Below are positions 37,905 to 46,285 of a stretch of DNA of 64,000 bases, piece by piece. The notes under the pieces were generated by a model, which made no database searches, was not told the origin of the DNA, and worked only from the letters and a program-made list of their open reading frames with translations. The stretch comes from Opitutaceae bacterium. Its GTDB lineage: Bacteria > Verrucomicrobiota > Verrucomicrobiia > Opitutales > Opitutaceae. The first letter of the stretch is position 1. Each line of letters opens with the position of its first letter. Location of the stretch: contig JAHCAZ010000006.1 in assembly GCA_019634615.1 (NCBI GenBank), positions 62,001 to 126,000 of the forward strand, read 5' to 3'. The position numbers and the translations under genes are program-made.

Positions 37905-37948
37905 TGATATTGGCGGTATGTTGAACAATATTGCCGAACCCAATATCA
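37905..37948. promoter_or_regulatory. AT-rich dyad upstream of the HTH protein gene
   Basis: Perfect 9-bp arms TGATATTGG (37905-37913) and CCAATATCA (37940-37948) flank an AT-rich centre with a second, imperfect dyad (GGTATGTTG against CAATATTGCC). It ends four bases before the start codon at 37953, in an otherwise GC-rich 197-bp gap. It is a candidate operator/promoter, possibly autoregulatory. I see no gene in the rest of the gap (37756-37904). Confidence 0.55.
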
Positions 37949-37952
37949 ACAT

Positions 37953-38339
37953 ATGGCAGCAAATAACATTTTGAAGAAACTCGCCAAGGCCCGTGCCCAG
38001 GTTGAAAAGCTCGAGCAGGCCATGGCCGCGAAGCAGAACAAGGTCCTGGCGAAGCTCCCCGCCCAGTACGGTTTCGACGACGTCGACGCCTTCGTCGCCG
38101 CCGTGAAGGCCGCGGCCAAGGGCAAGGTCGGCCGCCGCGCGGGCGCCAAGGCCGCCCCCGCCAAGCGCCGCAAGCGCGCCGTGATCACCCCGGAGACGAA
38201 GGCCAAGGTCAAGGCCCTCGCCGAGGCCGGCAAGACCGGCGGCGAGATCGCCAAGACGGTCGGCATCTCCCTGCCCAGCGTGCAGAACATCAAGCGCGAG
38301 CTCGGCCTCACCAAGGGCCGCAAGAAGGCCGCGAAGTAG
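37953..38339 (+). CDS. Small basic HTH protein, possible nucleoid-associated protein
   Basis: The 128-residue, highly basic protein has three parts. An N-terminal coiled coil spans residues ~5-35 (ILKKLAKARAQVEKLEQAMA). A Lys/Arg/Ala-rich linker resembles histone H1-like tails (KGKVGRRAGAKAAPAKRRKR). The C-terminal helix-turn-helix is of the Hin/resolvase type (KALAEAGKTGGEIAKTVGIS). The layout suggests an oligomerising DNA-binding protein that compacts DNA or acts as a global regulator (inference). It is monocistronic, with an AT-rich dyad upstream and a strong terminator downstream, which fits a highly expressed gene. Codon use is very biased to G/C-ending Lys, Arg and Ala codons. Confidence 0.75.
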   Translation: MAANNILKKLAKARAQVEKLEQAMAAKQNKVLAKLPAQYGFDDVDAFVAAVKAAAKGKVGRRAGAKAAPAKRRKRAVITPETKAKVKALAEAGKTGGEIAKTVGISLPSVQNIKRELGLTKGRKKAAK

Positions 38340-38368
38340 GCGTCGGCCCACGACATTTCAGAACCAAG

Positions 38369-38398
38369 GCCTCCTGCGCACCGCGGGAGGCTTTTTTT
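38369..38398 (+). terminator. Rho-independent terminator after the HTH protein gene
   Basis: The stem GCCTCCTGC/GCGGGAGGC (one G-U pair, 38369-38377 with 38383-38391) has a 5-nt loop and is followed by seven T residues. Confidence 0.92.
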
Positions 38399-38435
38399 GT
38401 GGCCATCGCGTGGCGTTGGCCTTCGTGATGACCGG

Positions 38436-39350
38436 ATGTCGGTCGATTACATCCAGGCGAACACCAATGGACGGCTGCACGACGCGCGCGAGGCCTCGAT
38501 CGCGCCGCTCAACCGCGGCTTCCTCTACGGCGACGCGATCTACGAGGTCTGGCGCACCTACGAGGGCGTGCTGTTTGCCTGGCAGGAGCATTGGGTGCGC
38601 CTCGAGCAGTCGGCCGCGGCGCTGGCCATGCGGCTCCCGGCGACGCCCGCCGCCATGCTGGAGGAGATCAAGTGCACCGCGGCCGCCTTCCGCGACCGCA
38701 CCGGGCACCGCGGCGAGCTCTATGTGCGCCTCCAAATCACCCGCGGCGGCGGGCCGATCGGCCTCGATCCCGGCCTCGCCGACCGTCCCGACTTCGTCCT
38801 GCTCGTGCAGGCCAATCGCGGGCTGACGCCGGAGAAGCTGGCCGCGGGCTTCCGCCTCTCGCTCGCCACCGGCCTGCACCGCAACCACCCGGCCAGCCTG
38901 AATCCGGCGTGGAAGACCGGCAATTATCTCAACAACATCCTCTGCCTCCACGAGGCCCGGGGCCGCGGGGCCGATGAGGTGGTGATCACCAACCTCGCCG
39001 GCGAGGTGACCGAGGCCGCGGTGGCCAATCTCGGCTTCGTGTGCGACGGCGAGGTCCTCACGCCGCCGCTGTCCGCCGGCATGCTCGCGGGCATCACCCG
39101 CGGGCTGGTGCTCGAGCACGTGGCGCCCGCCGCCGGCATCCGCGTCCGCGAGACCCCGCTGCGGCCCGAGGATTTCCCGCGGATGCAGGAGTGCTTCATG
39201 CTCTCGACCACCAAGGACGTGGCGCCCGTGGGCTGGATCGACGCGCAATCGTTCCGCGTCGGGCCCGACACGCTCACCCTGCGGCTGAAGGCGGCCTTCG
39301 CCGACTACGTCCGCGCCTACATCGCGCGGCACCCGGGCCAGCGCCTGTAG
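38436..39350 (+). CDS. Class IV PLP-dependent aminotransferase (D-amino acid / branched-chain type)
   Basis: The 304-residue fold-type IV aminotransferase starts SVDYIQANTNGRL. The PLP-binding Lys lies in NPAWKTGNYLNNI near residue 161, and the signature ADEVVITNLAGEVTEAAVANL follows. Relatives include D-alanine aminotransferase, branched-chain aminotransferase and aminodeoxychorismate lyase; the conserved core does not settle which. RGFLYGDAIYEVWRTYEG at the N-terminus is common to the group. It stands alone after the HTH gene terminator and is convergent with the rhodanese gene. Folate genes nearby (folC) leave an aminodeoxychorismate lyase (PabC) role possible. Confidence 0.87.
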   Translation: MSVDYIQANTNGRLHDAREASIAPLNRGFLYGDAIYEVWRTYEGVLFAWQEHWVRLEQSAAALAMRLPATPAAMLEEIKCTAAAFRDRTGHRGELYVRLQITRGGGPIGLDPGLADRPDFVLLVQANRGLTPEKLAAGFRLSLATGLHRNHPASLNPAWKTGNYLNNILCLHEARGRGADEVVITNLAGEVTEAAVANLGFVCDGEVLTPPLSAGMLAGITRGLVLEHVAPAAGIRVRETPLRPEDFPRMQECFMLSTTKDVAPVGWIDAQSFRVGPDTLTLRLKAAFADYVRAYIARHPGQRL

Positions 39351-39361
39351 GGCGAACCGCG

Positions 39362-39700
39362 CTAATAACGCGCCAGCGCCGGATCTATCTGCTCCGCCCA
39401 CGCGTCGATCCCGCCGGCGACGTTGGCCACGCGGTCGAAGCCGTTTTGGCGGAGGAAGAAGGTGACGCGCAGGCTGCGGCCACCGTGATGGCACATCACG
39501 AGGATGTCGCGGTCGCGGGGCAGCTCGCCCAGGTTGGCGGGGATCTGCCCCATGGGGATGTGCCGCGCCGCCGCCACGCGGCAGATGGCCAGCTCGGAGG
39601 CCTCGCGGACGTCGAGCAGCACCGTGCGGTCGGGGTGGGCGGCGAGGCGGTCGCGCGCGTCGGTCACGGTGACTTCGAGGGGGAATTGTGGATCGGACAT
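39362..39700 (-). CDS. Rhodanese-like domain protein
   Basis: The 112-residue single-domain rhodanese has TVLLDVREASELAICRV and the active-site loop VMCHHGGRS, where Cys is in the CxxGxR context, followed by NGFDRVANVAGGIDAW. These proteins carry sulfane sulfur for thiolation or cyanide detoxification. The ATG at 39700 gives a normal length; the frame opens further upstream, but that would overlap ruvX. It is divergent from ruvX. The partner and substrate are unknown. Confidence 0.9.
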   Translation of the reverse strand: MSDPQFPLEVTVTDARDRLAAHPDRTVLLDVREASELAICRVAAARHIPMGQIPANLGELPRDRDILVMCHHGGRSLRVTFFLRQNGFDRVANVAGGIDAWAEQIDPALARY

Positions 39701-39779
39701 GTGGCGTAAACCAACAGGCCGGCATCCCGGGGGCGCAAATGAAATTGCGCCGTCCCGGCCCGGACCTCCAAATGCGGCC

Positions 39780-40217
39780 ATGCGTTGCCTAGGCATCGAC
39801 TATGGTTCCCGGCGCATCGGCCTGTCCTATGGCGACGCGATCGGCGTCGCCACGCCGCTGCCCGCGCTGGTGCAGGCGGCGCCGGAGCAGCGCTGGGCGG
39901 CCCTGGCCGCGGTGATCCGGCAGCGGCGGGTCACCGACCTGGTGCTGGGCTATCCGTACAACATGGACGGCACCGCGGGCTTCAAGGCGAAGGAGGTCGA
40001 TGCCTTCGCCGCGCGGCTCAAGGCGGAGTTCGCCCTGCCGGTGCACCTCGTCGACGAGCGGCTGACCAGCTACGAGGCCGAATCCACCATCGGCAAGGCG
40101 CAGCGGCGGCAGGTGCGCGCCAGCGGCATTGTCGATTCCCGGGCCGCGACGCTCATCCTCCAGGATTTCCTCGACCAACGGGTGCCGCTGCCGCCGCCGC
40201 CGGGGGACGAACCATGA
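39780..40217 (+). CDS. ruvX: Putative Holliday junction resolvase / pre-16S rRNA nuclease
   Basis: The YqgF/RuvX family has an RNase H-like fold and processes the 16S rRNA 5' end; a Holliday junction role was also proposed. The 145-residue protein has the N-terminal catalytic Asp in LGIDYGSRRIGLS, the middle strand DLVLGYPYNMDGT and VDERLTSYEAE with its catalytic Glu. The stop overlaps the truA start as ATGA. ruvX-truA-comF form a coupled run. Confidence 0.93.
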   Translation: MRCLGIDYGSRRIGLSYGDAIGVATPLPALVQAAPEQRWAALAAVIRQRRVTDLVLGYPYNMDGTAGFKAKEVDAFAARLKAEFALPVHLVDERLTSYEAESTIGKAQRRQVRASGIVDSRAATLILQDFLDQRVPLPPPPGDEP

Positions 40218-40972
40218 AGGGTCCCGCGGCAACCGAGCGGCGCTGGCGCTGCGTATGCGCCTACGACGGCAGCGCCTTGGCCGGCTGGCAGAGCCAGCCG
40301 GGCGGACAGGCGGTGCAGGACCTGATCGAGGCCCGCCTCGCGGCGATCCTCGGCCGGCCGGTGCGCATCCACGGCAGCGGCCGCACGGACGCCGGCGTGC
40401 ACGCGCTGGGGCAGGTGTTTCACCTCGATGCGGCGTGGCGGCACGGGGCCGACAAGCTGCTGGCGGCTCTCCGGACGGGTTTGCCGCCGTCGATCCAGGT
40501 CAAGTCCGCCCGGGTCGTGCGGTCGGATTTCCACGCCCGCTTCTCCGCGAAGGGCAAACGCTACGAGTACCGCCTCCACCTGGGCGATGCCGATCCGTTC
40601 GAGCGGCCCTACAGCTGGCCGGTCTTTCGTCCGCTCGACTTCGCGGCGATGGCGGCGGCCGCGGCGGTCCTGCGGGGACGGCACGATTTCCGGGCCTTCG
40701 CCGCGGAAAACGGCGCCGCGCGCGAGAGCACCGTGCGCGACCTGCGGCGGCTGGACATCCGGCGGCGCGGCCGGCGGGTGCGGATCATCGCCGAGGCCGA
40801 TGGCTTTCTCTACAAGATGGTGCGCAGCCTGGTGGGCGTCCTGGTCGCGGTCGGCGAGGGACGGCTGGCCGTGGCGGAGGTGAAGGCCCTGCTCGCGGGC
40901 GGCCGGCGGACTCCGGCGGTGCAGACGGCGCCGCCGCAGGGCCTGTTCCTGGTCAAGGTGTTCTATCGGTGA
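40214..40972 (+). CDS. truA: tRNA pseudouridine(38-40) synthase TruA
   Basis: TruA modifies positions 38-40 in the anticodon arm. The 252-residue protein has the catalytic motif GSGRTDAGVHALGQ near residue 56, YEYRLHLG, RGRHDFRAFA and FLYKMVRSLVGVLVAVGEG. The length is typical. The start overlaps the ruvX stop, and the stop overlaps the GTG start of comF. Confidence 0.95.
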   Translation: MKGPAATERRWRCVCAYDGSALAGWQSQPGGQAVQDLIEARLAAILGRPVRIHGSGRTDAGVHALGQVFHLDAAWRHGADKLLAALRTGLPPSIQVKSARVVRSDFHARFSAKGKRYEYRLHLGDADPFERPYSWPVFRPLDFAAMAAAAAVLRGRHDFRAFAAENGAARESTVRDLRRLDIRRRGRRVRIIAEADGFLYKMVRSLVGVLVAVGEGRLAVAEVKALLAGGRRTPAVQTAPPQGLFLVKVFYR

Positions 40973-41703
40973 GGCGGCCCGGACCAGGTTGGTGGCGCGG
41001 GCTCGCGGGCGTGGTGTTTCCGCCGGTCTGCGTGCATTGCCGGGGGCTCGTGGAGACCGGGCCGTATGGCCACGTGTGCGAGGCCTGCGCGGATCGGATC
41101 GAGTTCGTGGCGGCGCCGCATTGCTCGACCTGCGGCCACCCGTTCTACGGCGCGGTCGAGGGGGAGCGGATGTGCCCGCATTGCGAGGGCCTGGCCCCGG
41201 CGTACCGCGAGGGGCGCACCGCGGTGCTGCTCAAGGGCCCGGTGCGCGCGCTGGTGCACGAGCTCAAGTATCATCGCGGGCTGCACCTGCTGGCCGACAT
41301 CGCGGCGATCTTCCGGGCGCGGCCGGAGCTGCTCGACTGGGTCCGCGGGGCGGTGCTGGTCCCGGTGCCCCTGCACCCGCGCAAGGAGCGCGACCGCGGC
41401 TACAACCAAAGCCGGCTGCTGGCCGACACCCTCGCCGCGGCGGCCGGGGGCGGCACCCGGGTCGAGGCGCTGCTGGGCCGGGCGGTGGACACGCCATCGC
41501 AGACGGGATTCGACCGCCAGACCCGCCGGGACAACCTCAAAAATGCCTTTGCACTGGCATCGGGCGCGGCCATAACTCCCGGCCAGCATTACCTGCTTGT
41601 CGATGACGTCTTCACCACCGGTTCCACGCTCAACAGCTGCGCCCAAGTGCTCCGCCATGCCGGTTGCCTGAACCTCGACGTCATCACCCTCGGCCACGGC
41701 TGA
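40969..41703 (+). CDS. comF: ComF family phosphoribosyltransferase-like protein
   Basis: The 244-residue protein has an N-terminal zinc ribbon with four intact CxxC pairs (CVHC, CEAC, CSTC, CPHC within residues ~17-75). A phosphoribosyltransferase-fold domain ends with the PRPP loop LLVDDVFTTGSTLNSCA. ComF-type proteins aid uptake of transforming DNA in competent bacteria, but many family members occur outside competence systems and their activity is unsettled. The GTG start overlaps truA (GTGA). No other competence genes are visible here. Confidence 0.88.
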   Translation: MRRPGPGWWRGLAGVVFPPVCVHCRGLVETGPYGHVCEACADRIEFVAAPHCSTCGHPFYGAVEGERMCPHCEGLAPAYREGRTAVLLKGPVRALVHELKYHRGLHLLADIAAIFRARPELLDWVRGAVLVPVPLHPRKERDRGYNQSRLLADTLAAAAGGGTRVEALLGRAVDTPSQTGFDRQTRRDNLKNAFALASGAAITPGQHYLLVDDVFTTGSTLNSCAQVLRHAGCLNLDVITLGHG

Positions 41704-41712
41704 CATCCCTCC

Positions 41713-42579
41713 ATGCATTTCGACAAACCGACCTACACGGTCCGCAAGAGCCGCAAGAAGGACATCCCCAAGGGTCTCTACACCAAGGACCCGATCTCGG
41801 GCGCCATCCTCTTCGCCAAGGAGATCGAGGACAACCAGATGGTCGTCCCGTCGAGCGGCCATCATTTCCCGATCGGGGCGCGTGAGCGCCTGGCCAAGCT
41901 AATGGACCAGGGGACGTTCACCGAGACCGACGCCAAGGTGAAATCGGCCGACCCGCTCGGCTTCGCGGATTCGACGCCGTACGTCACGCGCCTCAAGAAA
42001 TATGAGCGCGAGAGCGGCCTGCCCGAGGCCGTCGTCTGCGGCGTGGGCAGGATCCACGGCATCGAGGTGGCCATCGCGGTCATGGACTTCCGTTTCTGCG
42101 GCGGCACCCTGGGCTCGGCCACGGGCGAGAAGATCACCCGCACCATCGAGACCGCGCTCGCGCGCCGCATCCCCTGCATCATCTTCAGCACCTCGGGCGG
42201 CGCCCGCATGCAGGAGGGCATCCTGTCGCTCATGCAGATGGCCAAGACGAGCGCCGCGCTCGGCCGCCTCGCCGCGGCCGGGATCCCGTACATCTCGGTG
42301 CTCACGCACCCGACCACCGGCGGCGTCTCGGCCAGCTACGCGACCCTCGGCGACGTCATTTTGGCCGAGCCGGGCGCCCTCATCGGCTTCGCCGGGCCGC
42401 GCGTCATCAAGGACACGACCAAGCAGACGCTGCCGCCGGGTTTCCAGACTTCCGAGTTCCTGCTCAAGCACGGCCTGATCGACCAGATCGTCAGCCGGCT
42501 CGAGCTGCGGGACCGCCTGCGGGATCTCCTGCTCGCGCTCCACGTCAAGCAGAAGCCCGCCCCGGCCAAGGCCTCCTGA
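41713..42579 (+). CDS. accD: Acetyl-CoA carboxylase carboxyltransferase subunit beta, zinc-finger cysteines absent
   Basis: AccD with AccA transfers the carboxyl group from carboxybiotin to acetyl-CoA in fatty acid synthesis. The 288-residue protein has the beta-subunit crotonase fold: GRIHGIEVAIAVMDFRFCGGTLGSATGEKI, FSTSGGARMQEGI, PTTGGVSASYA and IGFAGPRVI. The normal N-terminal C4 zinc ribbon is recognisable by alignment but has lost all four cysteines: the two CPKC knuckles appear as DPIS and VPSS, while the flanking TK..GAILF and GHHFPIGARERL are kept. It is followed 13 bp later by folC. The start follows CATCCCTCC with no Shine-Dalgarno sequence. Confidence 0.95.
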   Translation: MHFDKPTYTVRKSRKKDIPKGLYTKDPISGAILFAKEIEDNQMVVPSSGHHFPIGARERLAKLMDQGTFTETDAKVKSADPLGFADSTPYVTRLKKYERESGLPEAVVCGVGRIHGIEVAIAVMDFRFCGGTLGSATGEKITRTIETALARRIPCIIFSTSGGARMQEGILSLMQMAKTSAALGRLAAAGIPYISVLTHPTTGGVSASYATLGDVILAEPGALIGFAGPRVIKDTTKQTLPPGFQTSEFLLKHGLIDQIVSRLELRDRLRDLLLALHVKQKPAPAKAS

Positions 42580-42592
42580 AGCGGCCCTGCCC

Positions 42593-43897
42593 ATGGCCAC
42601 CTGCGATCCCGCGGATTACGCAGCGGTGTGCGAGTACCTCTACGGGCTCAAGGCGCACGGCCCGCGCTTCGGCATCGATCGCATGGAGCGCCTGGCCGCG
42701 GAGCTCGGCCACCCGGAGCGCGCGCTGCCGCTGATCCATGTCGCCGGCACCAACGGCAAGGGCTCGGTCTCGGCGATGCTCGACGCGATCCTGCACGCGG
42801 CCGGCTGGCGCACCGGGCTCTACACCTCGCCGCACCTCGTCAAGCTCGGCGAGCGCGTGCAGGTGGAGCGCCGCAGGCTGACCGAGGCCGAGATCTGCGC
42901 CTACGCGCGGGAGCTGGGGCCGCTGGCGGAGCGTATCGGCGCGGGAAATCCCGACGAACGGCCGAGCTTCTTCGAGTTCATGACGGCGATGGCGTTCCTC
43001 CAGTTCGCGCGCCGCGGCTGCGAGATCGGGGTCATCGAGGTGGGCATGGGGGGGCGGCTGGACGCGACCAACATCATCACGCCGGAGCTGAGCGTGATCA
43101 CCTCCATCAGCATGGATCATTGCGAGTACCTGGGCGACACGATCGAGCAGATCGCCGGGGAGAAGGCCGGCATCATCAAGCCGGGCCGCCCGGTGATCAT
43201 GGGCCGGGTGCCGCCCCGGGCGGAGCGGGTCATCCGCGAGCGGGCCGCCGCTGTGGGCGCGCCCGTCCACGCAGTCGCGGCGGAGTACGGCGAGGACCTG
43301 GACCGGTACCCGCACACCAATCTCGAGGGCGATTACCAGCGGTGGAACGCCGCCACGGCGGCGCTCGCGGCACGGACGCTCCCGGCCCGCTGGCGCATCA
43401 CGCCGGAGGTCATCGCGGCGGGGCTGCACCACGTGGACTGGCCCGGCCGCTGGCAGCGCGTGCGGCTCGACGGCCGCCTCCTGATCCTCGACGCCTCGCA
43501 CAACCCGGAGGGCGCGGCCGTGCTCGCGGTGAATCTCGAGCACCTCCAGGCGGAGACCGGCCGGCGCCCCGTGGTCATCACCGGCGTGCTCGGGGCGGCG
43601 CGCGCCCGCCCGCTGATCGAGACGGTCTGCCGCCATGCGCGCGAGGTGCACCTCGTCGTGCCGCAGCAGGCGCGGGCCTGCCCGCACGACGAGCTGCTCG
43701 CGATGGTGCCGCCCGATTTCCCGGGATCGTGTCACCGCGCGGAAGTGGCGCAGCTTTTTCCCGCGACGGGCGGGTGCACCGCGGGCGGGCCGGACGACGT
43801 GCTGGTGGTGACCGGCTCGATCTACCTGCTCGGCGAGGTCATGGCCCGGCTCGAGCCGCAGCGCGGGGGCGGGGAAGGCCGCCTCCAGGATTTCTAG
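42593..43897 (+). CDS. folC: Folylpolyglutamate synthase / dihydrofolate synthase
   Basis: FolC joins glutamate to dihydropteroate and extends folate polyglutamates. The 434-residue Mur-ligase-type protein has the P-loop VAGTNGKGSVSAML near residue 50. It continues with TSPHLVKLGERVQV, VIEVGMGGRLDATNI, the metal-carrying Glu in IAGEKAGIIK and LDASHNPEGA near residue 302. The length is normal. accD-folC adjacency is widespread in bacteria. Confidence 0.94.
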   Translation: MATCDPADYAAVCEYLYGLKAHGPRFGIDRMERLAAELGHPERALPLIHVAGTNGKGSVSAMLDAILHAAGWRTGLYTSPHLVKLGERVQVERRRLTEAEICAYARELGPLAERIGAGNPDERPSFFEFMTAMAFLQFARRGCEIGVIEVGMGGRLDATNIITPELSVITSISMDHCEYLGDTIEQIAGEKAGIIKPGRPVIMGRVPPRAERVIRERAAAVGAPVHAVAAEYGEDLDRYPHTNLEGDYQRWNAATAALAARTLPARWRITPEVIAAGLHHVDWPGRWQRVRLDGRLLILDASHNPEGAAVLAVNLEHLQAETGRRPVVITGVLGAARARPLIETVCRHAREVHLVVPQQARACPHDELLAMVPPDFPGSCHRAEVAQLFPATGGCTAGGPDDVLVVTGSIYLLGEVMARLEPQRGGGEGRLQDF

Positions 43898-43969
43898 CCG
43901 CCGGGGCGCCGGTGCCGTGAGATAATCCTTGGACCTGGCGGTGGAACCCATTAAAGGGATTCGTCATCT

Positions 43970-44593
43970 ATGACCATCCAGTGGGGCATCTTGTTGCCGG
44001 CGATCGTCCTCCTGTTCTATCCGGCCGACCGGATTCTGCCCCAGAACCTGCGCCTGCGCACCTACGGGCAGCTGAGCGACCCCGCGCGGGCGCACCGGCA
44101 CCGCTGGTGGCTCTGGCAGCCGGCGCTGTGGGCTGATGCGCTCCGGTGCGGGGCGTCGATCTGGCTGATCGATTTCGCGCTCACGCCGATCGGCACCGGT
44201 GCCGGCGGCAAGCCCGTGGTGCTCCTGGGCGGGCTGCTGCTCGTCGGCGTCCTGCCGCAGATGGTGACGCTGCGCAAGGCCGCCACCATGTACGCCCCGC
44301 TGGGCTATGTCTTCGCCGCGCTTTTCGTGCTGCTGCCGTTCGCCGCCGCCCTGCCGGTGGCGGTCCTGGGCGTGGTGGCGCTCATGGCGTTGCGGGAGTT
44401 CCCGGCGATCTTCTTCGGCGGCGCGGTCGTCGCGGCCGTGCTCGGATACCTGTTCAGCGGCGCGGTGACGACGGTCGCGATCCTCGCAGGCGTGTTCGTG
44501 CTGCCGGTGGTGGTGAGCACGATGTTCCGGTGCAAGCTCGTCCTGCCGGTGCAGAGCCGCGGCGAGACGATCCCGGTGCCGGCGCCGCGTTGA
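43970..44593 (+). CDS. Hypothetical membrane protein
   Basis: I do not recognise this family. The 207-residue protein has about five hydrophobic segments (around residues 5-18, 55-73, 80-95, 108-135 and 145-185) with a basic, Trp/His-rich first loop (ARAHRHRWWLWQ). A possible weak ribosome-binding site, AAAGGGA, lies 11-12 bases before the ATG, one of few purine-rich sites in this window. It is convergent with purA and separated from folC by 72 bp. No motif allows a functional call. Confidence 0.65.
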   Translation: MTIQWGILLPAIVLLFYPADRILPQNLRLRTYGQLSDPARAHRHRWWLWQPALWADALRCGASIWLIDFALTPIGTGAGGKPVVLLGGLLLVGVLPQMVTLRKAATMYAPLGYVFAALFVLLPFAAALPVAVLGVVALMALREFPAIFFGGAVVAAVLGYLFSGAVTTVAILAGVFVLPVVVSTMFRCKLVLPVQSRGETIPVPAPR

Positions 44594-44606
44594 CCCGCTC
44601 CGCCGG

Positions 44607-46151
44607 TCAGGCCAGCCGGATGAGCTCGGCGGTCGCCGGGACGTCCTTGATGATCTGCGACGGCTCGGGCCCGACGCCCAGGTAGCGCAGGTTCGGGAGC
44701 TTGTCGTCGGTCGGACGCGGGCCGCCGGCGTAGGCCACATCCAGCAGGCTGCGCATCATGGCGGCGACATAGCGCTGGGCGTTGCGCGGGAGGCCGGCGA
44801 AGGTGCGGACCTGGGAGATATCCTCGGCCCAGCCGGGATGCCGGGTGAAGACGGGCCGCAGCGTGCGGCGGACGGCCTCGTTGCGCGGCACGTGCGGGTA
44901 GCGGCGGCCGGAGGCGTCCTCGTAGGCGATGCAGATCTGCAGGTCGCCGTGCCAGTCGCCGGCAAAGGTGAGGGCGTCGAGCTTGTTGAGCATCACGTCC
45001 TGGTAACCGCCGTAGCGCAGGGCGTCGCCCTTCTCGACGGCGTCGTACCAGCCGACCATGCGCTGGCGGCCGGTGCTGGTGCCGAATTCCAATTTCTTCA
45101 GCTTCACGGCCAGCGGATGGGCGTCATCCATCTGCGTGAGGAACGTGTGCGTGCCGACCTTGGTGTCGTAGGCCTTGGCCACGCCGATCGTGTGGATGCG
45201 TTGCACCGGAATGCCGGCGCTCTGGAAGAACTCCGGCGTGAACGTGTGCGAGGCGGTGACGTTGGGCGAGAAGCCCTGGCGCTTGTCGAGCCAGTAGGCC
45301 TGGCCGAACTCGCCGATGATCGTGCGGCCGGCGGCGACCTCGCGCAGGATGAGCTCGCGCACCTCGCCGATGTTCTTGGCCAGGCGCGTGCCGGCGTCCC
45401 AGTAGACGGCGGTCAGGCGCTCGAGGTTGAGCGTGAACGGCTGCGCGCCGCGGAACTGGTGGAAGTCGAACTCGGCGGCGGGGAAGAGCCCGGCCTGGAT
45501 CGCCTCGTCGTTCGCGCGGGTCTCGGCGGCGGTGAGCTTGTCGAAGAAACCGTGCCAGGTGGCCTCGCTCACCTGGCAGACGTGCTGGATCGTCCGCACG
45601 GCCCGGTCGGCGCGCTGGGCGAGCTTGCGGGCGAAGTAATTGGGACCCGCCAGGAAATCGGCGTACGTGATCTGCTGCTGGCCGACCTCGTCGAGGTAGG
45701 CCGGCGTGATGCCGCGACCGGTGGAGCCGCGCGGCTCGTCCTTGAGGACGTTGACGCGGTAGTCCTCCCACGCGAGGTCGAGCAGGCGGTGGGTGAGGTC
45801 GGAGACCATGGTCCGCTCGTCGATGAGCAGGCGCGCCAGCACGGCGTAGCCCTTCTGCTCGAGGGGGGTGGCCTCCCACCAGATCTTGCGCGGGTCGGCC
45901 ACGACGCCGCTGCCGATGCAGAGGTGGGCGGCATCGCGCACGACGACGCCGGCCGGAAGCAGGTTCAGCTTGATGCCCCCCGCGGTGTGGCCGGAGTTGG
46001 CGCCGCCGTTGACCTTGATCACGACGGAAACCGGTGACGCCGTGCCGCGAAGTTCGTCCGCGACCTCGGGGATGAGACGACCCTTGCCTTCATCGCCGAG
46101 CGAGATGCCCACATCGGCGATGAGCTGACTGGTGAATGGGTTGAGGGACAT
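44607..46151 (-). CDS. purA: Adenylosuccinate synthetase, long divergent form
   Basis: PurA condenses IMP and aspartate with GTP on the way to AMP. The 514-residue protein is clearly longer than the usual ~430. Catalytic landmarks are kept: LGDEGKGRL (Asp), NSGHTAGG (His), [11 protein letters not shown] for IMP, the aspartate-loop equivalent [11 protein letters not shown] with two of its Arg, and LNKLDALTF. The GDEGKG loop is less canonical than in model species (ISLGDEGKG). Start at 46151 gives [10 protein letters not shown]. It lies on the same strand behind guaB, so the AMP and GMP branches may be co-expressed. Function is very likely; a sub-functional shift cannot be excluded. Confidence 0.88.
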   Translation of the reverse strand: MSLNPFTSQLIADVGISLGDEGKGRLIPEVADELRGTASPVSVVIKVNGGANSGHTAGGIKLNLLPAGVVVRDAAHLCIGSGVVADPRKIWWEATPLEQKGYAVLARLLIDERTMVSDLTHRLLDLAWEDYRVNVLKDEPRGSTGRGITPAYLDEVGQQQITYADFLAGPNYFARKLAQRADRAVRTIQHVCQVSEATWHGFFDKLTAAETRANDEAIQAGLFPAAEFDFHQFRGAQPFTLNLERLTAVYWDAGTRLAKNIGEVRELILREVAAGRTIIGEFGQAYWLDKRQGFSPNVTASHTFTPEFFQSAGIPVQRIHTIGVAKAYDTKVGTHTFLTQMDDAHPLAVKLKKLEFGTSTGRQRMVGWYDAVEKGDALRYGGYQDVMLNKLDALTFAGDWHGDLQICIAYEDASGRRYPHVPRNEAVRRTLRPVFTRHPGWAEDISQVRTFAGLPRNAQRYVAAMMRSLLDVAYAGGPRPTDDKLPNLRYLGVGPEPSQIIKDVPATAELIRLA

Positions 46152-46241
46152 GGTTGGCGCGGCAACCGAAGCTGTCCGTTTGGATACCCCTGTTGCCAAC
46201 AAGGGAAAACGCGAGGTGGTCGGCGAGGGCAAACAAAAACC

Positions 46242-46285
46242 GATGGACCGATGGACGGTGGTTCCCCTCCGTCCCTCCGTCCATC
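46242..46285. repeat. Dyad of GGATGGACGG words between guaB and purA
   Basis: GATGGACCGATGGACGG (46242-46258) faces CCGTCCCTCCGTCCATC (46269-46285), an imperfect inverted repeat whose right arm ends inside the guaB stop codon. It could form a hairpin in the guaB-purA transcript or be another short intergenic repeat element. Confidence 0.65.

Noticed and set aside
38358..39725. Antisense frame over the aminotransferase and terminator
   Set aside because: It runs through a strong terminator and opposes a protein with an intact PLP-Lys motif.
40969..41703. comF considered as evidence for a natural competence locus
   Set aside because: It is coupled to truA with no other competence genes nearby; ComF-like proteins are widespread outside competence.
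44607..46151. purA homologue considered as a PurZ-type (2-aminoadenine) enzyme
   Set aside because: It is longer, not shorter, than PurA, keeps the catalytic Asp of GDEGKG and lies beside guaB in a housekeeping setting without phage genes.
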